NCBI GenBank assembly: GCA_020634975.1
Contig: JACKAQ010000007.1
Span: forward strand, 1-64,000
Length of the DNA stretch: 64,000 bases
Source: JACKAQ01 sp020634975 [NCBI: Calditrichia bacterium]
GTDB lineage: Bacteria; Calditrichota; Calditrichia; RBG-13-44-9
Reading direction: 5' to 3'
The translations under genes were made by a program, and so were the position numbers. This document shows, piece by piece, positions 16,528-24,137 of the stretch. Position 1 is the first letter of the stretch, and every line of letters starts with the position of its first letter. The notes under the pieces were generated by a model that had not been told where the DNA came from, searched no databases, and was given only the letters and a program-made list of their open reading frames with translations.

Positions 16528-17769
16528 ATGACGCCATTATTTACAAATGACGCGGTTGTTCTGGGAATTTTGCTGGGGATTTTAGCCTTCGTATTTCAAA
16601 CATCGCACAGCGAAAAACCGTTTTGGCAGAAATTTTATAAATATGTCCCATCATTGCTGTTGTGCTATTTTTTGCCATCGGTTTTCAATTCGCTGAATAT
16701 TATTTCCGGTGAACAATCCAAATTGTATTTCGTGGCTTCGCGATATTTGCTGCCGGCCAGTTTGGTGCTGCTCACATTAAGCATCGATTTCAAAGGAATT
16801 GTCCGGCTGGGTCCCAAAGCAATTATCATGTTTTTTGCGGGAACTTTAGGCATTATCATCGGGGGACCAATTGCCATTTTAATTGTCTCCAGCTTTGCAC
16901 CGGATATTGTTGGCGGTGTCGGAAATGATGCCGTTTGGCGTGGATTAACCACAATTGCCGGTAGCTGGATCGGCGGTGGCGCCAACCAAACCGCGATGAA
17001 AGAGGTGTTCGAAGTCAGCGATGCTATTTTTCCGGCGATGATCGCTGTGGATGTTATTGTGGCAAATATCTGGATGGCGTTTTTGCTTTATGGTGCCGGA
17101 ATTACCGATCGAATCGACAGTAAATTAAAAGGCGACACCTCCGCGATTGTCGATTTGCGCAAGCGAATTGAAGATTATCGCTCCAGCATTGCCAAATTAC
17201 CAACGTTGACGGACACCGTTTCGATTTGCGCAGTAGGTTTTGGTATTACAGCACTTGCGCATTTTGGTGCGGATATCATTTCCCCGTGGATTGAAAATAA
17301 TGCACCCACTTTGAGCCGTTTTAGCCTCACATCATCATTTTTCTGGATTGTGGTGATTGCCACAACGGGAGGCTTGTTGCTTTCGTTTACGCCCGCCCGA
17401 AAACTTGAAGGCGCAGGTGCTTCGCGCATAGGAAGCTTGCTGTTGTATGTGCTGGTAGCCTCCATCGGGATGAAAATGAATGTGCTGTCCATTTTTGATA
17501 ACCCCGGGCTTTTCCTCGTCGGGTTGATCTGGATGTTTATCCATGCATCGATTATGATTGGCGTTGCAAAAGCGATCCGCGCCCCGTTCTTTTTCCTGGC
17601 GGTTGGCAGCCAGGCAAATGTTGGCGGCGCAGCTTCCGCGCCGATTGTCGCATCGGCATTTAATCCGGCATTGGCGCCGGTTGGTGTTTTATTAGCAGTT
17701 TTGGGTTATGCGTTGGGCACTTATGGCGCATGGCTCTGCGGTATTTTGATGCAATCAGTCGCACCCTGA
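16528..17769 (+). CDS. DUF819-family membrane protein
   Basis: A 413-residue polytopic inner-membrane protein with roughly ten hydrophobic segments. It contains the family's glycine-rich re-entrant-like stretches, TTIAGSWIGGGANQTAMKE and ANVGGAASAPIVASAFNP. These stretches, and their repetition in the two halves, resemble secondary carriers with an inverted repeat. The physiological substrate is unknown. GAGG lies upstream of the ATG. The DCC-family gene follows 14 bp after the stop, and a Nudix-GNAT gene after that, so the three probably form one transcript. Confidence 0.85.
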   Translation: MTPLFTNDAVVLGILLGILAFVFQTSHSEKPFWQKFYKYVPSLLLCYFLPSVFNSLNIISGEQSKLYFVASRYLLPASLVLLTLSIDFKGIVRLGPKAIIMFFAGTLGIIIGGPIAILIVSSFAPDIVGGVGNDAVWRGLTTIAGSWIGGGANQTAMKEVFEVSDAIFPAMIAVDVIVANIWMAFLLYGAGITDRIDSKLKGDTSAIVDLRKRIEDYRSSIAKLPTLTDTVSICAVGFGITALAHFGADIISPWIENNAPTLSRFSLTSSFFWIVVIATTGGLLLSFTPARKLEGAGASRIGSLLLYVLVASIGMKMNVLSIFDNPGLFLVGLIWMFIHASIMIGVAKAIRAPFFFLAVGSQANVGGAASAPIVASAFNPALAPVGVLLAVLGYALGTYGAWLCGILMQSVAP

Positions 17770-17783
17770 AACGAAAGTTGGCT

Positions 17784-18215
17784 ATGGCAAAAGCACATCG
17801 AAATCTGGTTTTGTATGACGGTGTTTGCGGATTTTGCGACCGCACTGTTCAATTTTTGCTGAAAATAGACACGGCAAATGTGTTATCCTTCGCTGCGTTG
17901 CAGGGGGAAACCGCGGCGAACATTGCCAGCAACCACCATTTGAAATTGAATGCCGAAATGCCGGAAACCATCCTTTTTGTGGAAAATTTTCAAACGGCAG
18001 ATGAAAATGTGTTTGAAAAATCCACCGCTGCGATTAAAATCCTATTTGCGATTGGTGGCAAATGGAAAGTTTTGGGAGGGTTGATGTCGATTGTGCCGAA
18101 TGCTCTCCGCGACCGGATTTATGTCTGGTTTGCAACCCACCGCTACCAATGGTTTGGCAAATTTGACAGTTGCCAGTTACCCTCACCCGAAGTGCGGGAA
18201 AAATTTCTGGAATAA
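17784..18215 (+). CDS. DCC-family thiol-disulfide oxidoreductase-like protein (DUF393)
   Basis: A 143-residue protein with the family signature LYDGVCGFCDRTVQFLLK near the N-terminus; Cys15 and Cys18 form the CxxC. The family has a thioredoxin-like fold, and most members have no tested function. I start it at ATG 17784, after the preceding gene's stop; the longer frame from 17730 would overlap that gene by 40 bp. It is the middle gene of a likely three-gene transcript. Confidence 0.85.
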   Translation: MAKAHRNLVLYDGVCGFCDRTVQFLLKIDTANVLSFAALQGETAANIASNHHLKLNAEMPETILFVENFQTADENVFEKSTAAIKILFAIGGKWKVLGGLMSIVPNALRDRIYVWFATHRYQWFGKFDSCQLPSPEVREKFLE

Positions 18216-18228
18216 ATGTGAGGCGTTT

Positions 18229-19140
18229 ATGCGAACGGTTCCCGAATGGTTTTTTAAACAATCTGCTGTAATACCTTTTCGTATCCGAAACGGAAAATTT
18301 GAAGTATTGTTGATCACTTCCCGGAAGGGGAAAAAATGGATTATCCCCAAAGGCGTAATCGAACCCGATTTATCGCCCGGTGAATCCGCCAAAAAAGAGG
18401 CGTTGGAAGAAGCTGGCGTGGAAGGTCTGCTCAGCGAAAAACCGCTCGGAAAATATCGCTACAACAAATGGAGCGGCACCTGCAAAGTGAAAGTTTACAG
18501 TTTGCAGGTGAACAAAATCCACAAAAACTGGCTGGAAAAATCCTACCGCAAACGCGAGTGGGTTTCCCAAAAAGAAGCAGCAGAACGACTCGGAGAAAAA
18601 AAGCTGAAAAAGATGATTCTCGGGCTGAAACTGGATGCTATCCCAAAAAAAATCGAGGCGCCGGAATCGGTTGAATACCAACGCGAAAACCTGCTGGTGA
18701 GTTGCGACCCCACCCGTTTAAATTTTGATGTGATTCACGGATTTTTGAGCAATTCCTACTGGTCGCCGGGAATTCCGGTTGACGTTGTAAAACGAGCTGC
18801 CGCCAATTCACTCTGTTTTGGGATGTACGAAAACGGTAAACAAATCGGCTATGCTCGTGTAATTACTGATTTTACAGCATTTGCATATTTAGCCGATGTG
18901 TTTGTGCTGGCAACGCATCAGGGTAGGGGATTGGGCAAATGGCTGATGGAATGTATTATGGCGCATCCGCAGTTGCAAACCATCCGGCGATGGATGCTGG
19001 CAACCAGGGATGCCCATAATCTGTATCAACAATATGGATTTTCGTCGATCAATGAGCCGAAAATTTTGATGGAGAAGTTGAGCCCCGGCAAATACGTTGC
19101 TGCGGATCATCAGCCGCCCAAACCTCCGGAAAAAGAATAA
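18229..19140 (+). CDS. Nudix hydrolase - GNAT acetyltransferase fusion
   Basis: A 303-residue two-domain protein. Residues 10-135 are a Nudix hydrolase with the box at 42-64 (GVIEPDLSPGESAKKEALEE, then AG). The PKG before the box is typical of the diphosphoinositol/dinucleotide polyphosphate branch. Residues about 160-290 are a GNAT acetyltransferase with the acetyl-CoA loop HQGRGLGKWL and a C-terminal YQQYGF. The start at ATG 18229 has GAGG five bases upstream. Its stop codon at 19138-19140 directly abuts the stop of the convergent rho-like gene, with no bases between. The substrate of either domain is unknown. Confidence 0.85.
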   Translation: MRTVPEWFFKQSAVIPFRIRNGKFEVLLITSRKGKKWIIPKGVIEPDLSPGESAKKEALEEAGVEGLLSEKPLGKYRYNKWSGTCKVKVYSLQVNKIHKNWLEKSYRKREWVSQKEAAERLGEKKLKKMILGLKLDAIPKKIEAPESVEYQRENLLVSCDPTRLNFDVIHGFLSNSYWSPGIPVDVVKRAAANSLCFGMYENGKQIGYARVITDFTAFAYLADVFVLATHQGRGLGKWLMECIMAHPQLQTIRRWMLATRDAHNLYQQYGFSSINEPKILMEKLSPGKYVAADHQPPKPPEKE

Positions 19141-20214
19141 TCAGATCATATTTTTGAGCACGTATTCCAGTGCTTCGGCGGTCTTTAAGCCGGCAACTTT
19201 CCGGCGCAGAAAATTCACATCGTCCAACGTTTCCATATCGAGCAATTTGTGTTCTTTCCGTGTGCCGGATTCCCGGATGTTGATTGCCGGAAACAGTCGC
19301 CGTTCGGCGCATTCGCGCGCCAAAACCAGATCCATATTGCCGGTTCCCTTAAATTCCTGAAAAATTACCTCATCCATCCGGCTGCCGGTTTCCACTAAAA
19401 TGGTTGCGACAATGGTCAACGAGCCGCCATTTTCAATATTCCGTGCGGCGCCAAAAAAACGGCGCGGAAATTCCAGCGCATTTGCAGCCAGTCCGCCGGT
19501 TAAGGTTTTTCCGCCGGAATCCGCATCTTTATTGAACGCGCGACCCATCCGGGTTAGCGAATCGATAATTACCAGCACATCGCCGCCGCTTTCGGCAATG
19601 CGAATGGCCGTGTTCATCGCCAAACTGGTGATGTGCAAATGTTTCTCCACATCCTGATCGGATGACGAATGAAATACCGTTGCGCCGGGCAAATCCCGTT
19701 GGAAATCGGTGACTTCCTCCGGACGCTCGTCGATCAACAGCGCGAACACATCCACATCTGCATGATTTTGCAGCACCGCTTTTGCGACGTGTTTCAGAAT
19801 GGAGGTTTTTCCGGCTTTGGGGGGCGAAATGACCATTCCCCGCTGCCCTTTGCCGATCGGCGTGAATAAATCGATCATCCGTCCGGTGATATCATTTTCA
19901 CTCATCTGCATTTTCAGCGGTTCTTCGGGATCGATAACGACGGATGTTTTGTACTCTTTTAATTTCTCGTATTTTTGAATCGTAAGTCCATTAATTTTAA
20001 CGATTTCCTTCAACGGTTTCGATTGGTTGGGGTTGGGTGCTTTCCCTAATTTTCCCAAAACGTGATGACCATCTTTCAAATTAAATTCTTTGATTATTTT
20101 ACCGGGAACAAAGATATCCGTTTTTTGCGGCTGGAAATTTTTTAGCGGATTGCGCAAAAAGCCATGTCCGCCATCCATAATTTCCAAAATACCATCAGTT
20201 GTGTTTGTGCTCAT
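19141..20214 (-). CDS. rho: transcription termination factor Rho, short form
   Basis: A 357-residue hexameric RNA helicase that ends transcription. The RNA-binding cold-shock-like domain spans about residues 8-75 (GILEIMDGGHGFLR). Walker A is PPKAGKT at 131-137, the catalytic region is LLIDERPEEVTD, Walker B is VLVIIDS, and the Q/R-loop regions are TGGLAANAL and EFKGTGNMDL. Usual Rho proteins are about 420 residues. This one lacks the N-terminal Rho_N helix bundle, and its middle (FHSSSDQDVEKHLHITSLAM) departs from the canonical sequence. It could be the cell's only Rho or a second copy. There is no strong Shine-Dalgarno before ATG 20214. Confidence 0.88.
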   Translation of the reverse strand: MSTNTTDGILEIMDGGHGFLRNPLKNFQPQKTDIFVPGKIIKEFNLKDGHHVLGKLGKAPNPNQSKPLKEIVKINGLTIQKYEKLKEYKTSVVIDPEEPLKMQMSENDITGRMIDLFTPIGKGQRGMVISPPKAGKTSILKHVAKAVLQNHADVDVFALLIDERPEEVTDFQRDLPGATVFHSSSDQDVEKHLHITSLAMNTAIRIAESGGDVLVIIDSLTRMGRAFNKDADSGGKTLTGGLAANALEFPRRFFGAARNIENGGSLTIVATILVETGSRMDEVIFQEFKGTGNMDLVLARECAERRLFPAINIRESGTRKEHKLLDMETLDDVNFLRRKVAGLKTAEALEYVLKNMI

Positions 20215-20372
20215 TCTAAAAGCCTATACATTTGTTTATGAATATTAAAATACGTGCGGCGTTTACGACGCCCAAAATACACTTTCATTCGATCAAAAAA
20301 AAACAAAAAAAATCAACCTTCGGCTATTTTTGATAAATATGGATAAAACTACAAGTTGTACAAAAAATTTGG

Positions 20373-20401
20373 TTGGTGAAACGTCGTTAATTTACTATAC
20401 T
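20373..20401 (+). promoter_or_regulatory. sigma-70-like promoter of the LEA14-like gene
   Basis: TTGGTG (20373-20378) and TATACT (20396-20401) are separated by 17 bp, 36 bp before the ATG at 20438. Confidence 0.45.
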
Positions 20402-20437
20402 TGCAACAATAAATTGAAAATGAATCAGGAGGAATGA

Positions 20438-21304
20438 ATGGAAACCCGTTCGAAATGGTTAAAATCCTTATTGTTTATTGTTTTGGTTGGAGTGATTTCC
20501 GGTTGCAGCACATTAAGCCAGCTTGCCAAAATGCAAAAACCCGAAGCTCGGGTGCAAAATGTTCGCGTGACCGGATTGTCGTTTAACACAATCGATCTGA
20601 TGTTTGATATTGATGTGCGAAATCCCAACACCGTCGGTATCAATTTGAACAGTTTCGATTACAACCTGAATATCAACGGAAATTCTTTTTTAAGCGGTGA
20701 CAATCAGGACGGATTGGAAATTGCCGCCAATGGTCAAAAAACGGTGAATCTGCCGCTAACATTAAAATTTTCAGACATTTACAACACCTTTTCGGGTGTG
20801 CAAAAACAGGACAGCACCGGCTATGAGCTGAGCGCTGGTTTTGCATTTAACGTGCCGGTTTTGGGTGCCGTGCGCATTCCGGTCAGCAAGGCGGGCAGTA
20901 TTCCTAACGTAAAATTGCCGAAAATCAGCGTTGGCGGATTGAAACTCAACAACCTCAGCCTTTCCGGTGCAGATCTGGAATTGAAACTCAACGTGGAAAA
21001 TCCCAATGTTTTTGGACTCAACCTTTCCAAATTAAATTACAATTTCAACGTGAACGATAAAAACTGGGGCAGCGGTGTTGCCGATCAAATGATGAGCGTC
21101 AACGAAAAAGGCACCGGCGAGCTCAAAATCCCGTTCAAGTTAAATTTTATGGAAATGGGGATGACCCTTTACAACATGCTCAAAGGCGATGACCAGTTGA
21201 ATTACAACCTGAAAGGCAATCTGGATTTTGGCACATCGTTGCCGCTGCTGAAAGGCACCACGTTGAACTTTGACAAAGACGGCAACATTCAAGTGCAACG
21301 CTAA
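20438..21304 (+). CDS. LEA14/WHy-domain lipoprotein
   Basis: A 288-residue lipoprotein. The lipobox VISGC puts the lipidated cysteine at residue 23. The mature protein has two tandem WHy/LEA14-type beta domains, each opening with a similar phrase (DIDVRNPNTVGINLNSFDYN and LKLNVENPNVFGLNLSKLNY). The family is linked to desiccation and stress tolerance in plants and is widespread but poorly understood in bacteria. The start follows AGGAGG at 20427-20432. The transcript has its own promoter and ends at the terminator at 21336-21362. Confidence 0.85.
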   Translation: METRSKWLKSLLFIVLVGVISGCSTLSQLAKMQKPEARVQNVRVTGLSFNTIDLMFDIDVRNPNTVGINLNSFDYNLNINGNSFLSGDNQDGLEIAANGQKTVNLPLTLKFSDIYNTFSGVQKQDSTGYELSAGFAFNVPVLGAVRIPVSKAGSIPNVKLPKISVGGLKLNNLSLSGADLELKLNVENPNVFGLNLSKLNYNFNVNDKNWGSGVADQMMSVNEKGTGELKIPFKLNFMEMGMTLYNMLKGDDQLNYNLKGNLDFGTSLPLLKGTTLNFDKDGNIQVQR

Positions 21305-21335
21305 ACCGTTGATAATAAAATATTTAAAAACCTTA

Positions 21336-21362
21336 AAGCCCCGGTATTACGGGGCTTATTTT
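21336..21362 (+). terminator. intrinsic terminator after the LEA14-like gene
   Basis: AAGCCCCG and CGGGGCTT form an 8-bp stem with a 6-base loop, followed by ATTTTAT. Confidence 0.85.
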
Positions 21363-21369
21363 ATATGAT

Positions 21370-22074
21370 ATGAATAATTTTGGATTACCGGAAGAATTGG
21401 GCTGGCGTTTCGACAGCCTTTACCAATGGCTCAGCCGCAAATATCCGATGACAGTTGAGCACATTGAAATCGGCGGGCACACCTTTCAAATAAATAAAAT
21501 TACCGATCCGACAGCCGCTTTGGAAGAGGCAGTCGCAGCGAATTCGATGGACAGTTTTGCGACGCCCTATTGGGCGGAATTGTGGCCGTCGGCCATCGCG
21601 TTGAGCGAATTTGTTGCAGAAAATGCTATTCCCAACCACTCAACGGTGCTCGAATTGGGTTGCGGAATGGGTTTGGTCGGGATTGTTGCCGGGCACTTCG
21701 GCGCATCTGTGGTGTTAAACGATCGTGAGGACGATGCGTTGCGATTGGCTGAGTTGAATTATTTGATCAATTTATCGGTGGTGCCGGAAGTATTGCAATT
21801 CGATTGGATAGCGCCGGTTCAGCGCCAGTTTTCGCTGATTCTCGCGGCAGATGTGGTCTACGAGTTGGCAATCTATCAACCGTTATTGCATACGTTCCGG
21901 ACGATGCTGGCGCCCGGCGGGGAAATTTGGCTGGCAGAACCGAATCGCCCGATCGCCAAAGATTTTTTTAAGGTGTTATCCGATAACAATTTTGTTTGGG
22001 AAATGATTCCAAAAAAAGTGACCCGGAACGGTCGCGAAACACGAATCTCCGTTTACATTATCCGCCGAAAATAA
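21370..22074 (+). CDS. class I SAM methyltransferase, protein-lysine methyltransferase-like
   Basis: A 234-residue cytosolic methyltransferase. Before the SAM motif it has PYWAELWPSAIALSEF, a phrase typical of the METTL20/21-type lysine methyltransferases, followed by motif I VLELGCGMGLVG and the post-II region LAADVVYE. Bacterial relatives methylate proteins such as electron-transfer flavoprotein beta; that target is a family-based guess. The next gene (TTG at 22093) begins 18 bp after the stop, so the two may be co-transcribed. The start is ATG 21370, close behind the preceding terminator and without a clear Shine-Dalgarno. Confidence 0.8.
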   Translation: MNNFGLPEELGWRFDSLYQWLSRKYPMTVEHIEIGGHTFQINKITDPTAALEEAVAANSMDSFATPYWAELWPSAIALSEFVAENAIPNHSTVLELGCGMGLVGIVAGHFGASVVLNDREDDALRLAELNYLINLSVVPEVLQFDWIAPVQRQFSLILAADVVYELAIYQPLLHTFRTMLAPGGEIWLAEPNRPIAKDFFKVLSDNNFVWEMIPKKVTRNGRETRISVYIIRRK

Positions 22075-22092
22075 CAACGGAGAAACGTAATT

Positions 22093-23409
22093 TTGATCAA
22101 CACTAAATGGTTGACGACGCTAACGATTGTTCTGCTGAGCACGATTGCGCTACCGCAAACGCTGCCGTTTCATCGAGCGGAACGTATTGAAAATATTGAT
22201 GTTCACTCCTTTGCCGGAACCATGTTGCTGAAACACGATGTTCCCGGCACTTTTCGCAAACTCCCCAAAAATCCAATTTTTCAGCCGGGCGGAATGGGCT
22301 GGGATTCGGAAGATGTTTCCGATCCGTTCATCCTGCAAAGTGGTGATTCGCTAATGCTCTTTTACTCCGGCAGCAGCCGCAGCGATGAACAATATCACAT
22401 CGGTTATGCGGTTCGGGATGAAACAGGCTGGTTCTGGAAAAAGCGGGATAAGATTATTTCCGGCAGCGGCGGCGCGTGGGACGCATTTCACCAGCTTTCA
22501 CCGATCGTTTTGCGCGAACCGGATCGCTGGTTGATGATTTATTCCGGCAACGACGAAGATAGCGAACTCGGTTACGAAACCGGTGTTGCGACATCAACCG
22601 ATGGGAAAAACTGGCAATATTATGTAAAAAATCCGGTGTTGCCGAGCCAGCCTGGATTTTGGGATGCCTCCGGGCAAATTTACGGTGACATTGTTTTTCT
22701 GCCGGAAACCGGCGAATATCGGTTGTATTACACCGGATTTCAGGGGCCGTTTTCATCGATCGGACTGGCGACATCTTCCGACGGCATTAATTGGCAACAC
22801 AGCGGTGAACAGCCGGTTTTCAGCCGATTGCCGGGTGTGATTGCACCGGATGTAATTTACAATGGCGAAACCTGGCAGATGTTTTTTGTGCAAGCCGTCA
22901 TCGGCGAAAAGGGGATGGGCACCAAAATTTGTCGGGCAACATCGCCGGATGGCATCAAATGGGGCGAGCCGGAGGATATTTTGCAGCCCACCGATCGTTG
23001 GGAGAAAGGGAATTTGGTGCGTCCGCAACTGGTGTATATGGAAGGGCGGATGAGCCTGTATTATTGCGGCGGCAGCGGCAGATGGCAAATTGGCGCGGCA
23101 ACTACCGTTCCGGTTTTTCGCGGCAGCGGAAGTTGGTTATCTAACGCAATTCCAAAAAATGCGACAATTTTTGAACTGGTTTACGAACAACCGTACGGAA
23201 CGGAAATTTCAGTATTGCTGCAATCCGGCAACCGCGCGACGCCGCAGCCGCTTTCCATCGAAAACGCGCTTCCCACCGGACGAAGCCAGGTTTTTCGTGC
23301 CAAAATTCCGTTGCCGGAAACCGGCACATCAAACCGGAAAATCGAGTTGCGTTTCAGTACAACCGATCCCTCCAAATCGCCGGTTGTTTACGAAATGAGT
23401 GTTCGCTAA
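22093..23409 (+). CDS. secreted five-bladed beta-propeller glycosidase-like protein
   Basis: A 438-residue exported protein starting at TTG 22093 (GGAG at 22079-22082), with a signal peptide ending near ALPQT. Residues about 55-345 have repeated blades of the GH43/GH32/GH62-type five-bladed propeller (NPIFQPGG, DPFILQSGDSLMLFYSG, GVATSTDGKNWQYY, GLATSSDGINWQHS, ICRATSPDGIKWGEP). The aspartate in VSDPFI fits the position of one acidic active-site residue. About 80 C-terminal residues form a separate beta domain. It would act on polysaccharide outside the cytoplasm; the substrate is not predictable. Confidence 0.75.
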   Translation: MINTKWLTTLTIVLLSTIALPQTLPFHRAERIENIDVHSFAGTMLLKHDVPGTFRKLPKNPIFQPGGMGWDSEDVSDPFILQSGDSLMLFYSGSSRSDEQYHIGYAVRDETGWFWKKRDKIISGSGGAWDAFHQLSPIVLREPDRWLMIYSGNDEDSELGYETGVATSTDGKNWQYYVKNPVLPSQPGFWDASGQIYGDIVFLPETGEYRLYYTGFQGPFSSIGLATSSDGINWQHSGEQPVFSRLPGVIAPDVIYNGETWQMFFVQAVIGEKGMGTKICRATSPDGIKWGEPEDILQPTDRWEKGNLVRPQLVYMEGRMSLYYCGGSGRWQIGAATTVPVFRGSGSWLSNAIPKNATIFELVYEQPYGTEISVLLQSGNRATPQPLSIENALPTGRSQVFRAKIPLPETGTSNRKIELRFSTTDPSKSPVVYEMSVR

Positions 23410-23415
23410 AAATTC

Positions 23416-23452
23416 CGGCGTTGGTGTGAGAAGCTTCCAAACACCAACGCCG
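23416..23452. terminator. strong hairpin between convergent genes
   Basis: CGGCGTTGGTGT (23416-23427) pairs perfectly with ACACCAACGCCG (23441-23452), giving a 12-bp stem and a 13-base loop. It lies between the glycosidase-like gene and the convergent DUF3347 gene, so it may terminate both. There is no long U-tract. Confidence 0.65.
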
Positions 23453-23460
23453 AAGATCGA

Positions 23461-24000
23461 TTAATTTCCTGCAAGCGTTTCGGTTACGCTGCCGCAATGC
23501 AGCATTTTATCCCCAAAATACGGATTCATAATCTGTTTTGAATTGCTCAGCCAGTCGCCGCCTGTATTATCGAACGCCATTGGACAATGTTGCACATATA
23601 ACGTATTTCCGGAAGATCCGGCTGATTTTGCCACGCTGATCATCGCTTCGGAGAGCGGCAAAAACATTTCGCGCTGTTTGGCGAGATCGCTTTCTGCGGC
23701 AATTTTTCCGGCGAGTTCTTTTGCCGTTGCCATCGATTCATTCATTCCAGTGGCTTCGTCTGCCATCGCATCGATTTTTGCCGTCAGCGTTTTGGCTGCG
23801 TTTTGGGCGTTGGCGCTGTTGCTTTCGACCAGATCATCCTTCAATGCAAAATATGCCGTCAAAATACTGTTTAAACCGGTGTCAACTGCTGTTGCAATTT
23901 GCTCCGCTTTCGGTTGATTCGATTCAGCAGCAGGTTTGTCATTTGCGCCACATGCGGCGAGCAATACGATTAAGCTTAAAACAATCAGTAAGTTACGCAT
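23461..24000 (-). CDS. DUF3347-domain lipoprotein (metal-efflux operon)
   Basis: A 179-residue lipoprotein: the signal LIVLLAACG places the lipidated cysteine at residue 17. The start at 24000 is preferred over the longer frame because GGAG lies 8 bases upstream and the signal peptide then starts cleanly. The mature part is a helical DUF3347 domain ending in the conserved HCPMAFDNTGGDWLSNS, then NPYFGDKMLHCG. Its Cys/Met/His could bind copper. The same domain forms the C-terminus of the adaptor at 28053-29963. It is the last gene of the efflux operon, 137 bp after the pump. Confidence 0.85.
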   Translation of the reverse strand: MRNLLIVLSLIVLLAACGANDKPAAESNQPKAEQIATAVDTGLNSILTAYFALKDDLVESNSANAQNAAKTLTAKIDAMADEATGMNESMATAKELAGKIAAESDLAKQREMFLPLSEAMISVAKSAGSSGNTLYVQHCPMAFDNTGGDWLSNSKQIMNPYFGDKMLHCGSVTETLAGN

Positions 24001-24047
24001 GGTAATTTCTCCATTTTTTGATAAGTAAATTTTTAATGTCACTGTCT

Positions 24048-24071
24048 CGTACCAGACTCCAGCCTGGAACG
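24048..24071. repeat. degenerate REP-like hairpin
   Basis: CGTACCAGACTCCAGCCTGG+AACG is a diverged relative of the CGTTCCAGGC hairpin at 2042-2064. It is located between the pump gene and the DUF3347 gene. Confidence 0.5.
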
Positions 24072-24137
24072 ATAATTTTTTTATTTTGAGATTTTGACCG
24101 TTCAAAGCTGAACTTTGAACATGAGATTGTTTTTGAA

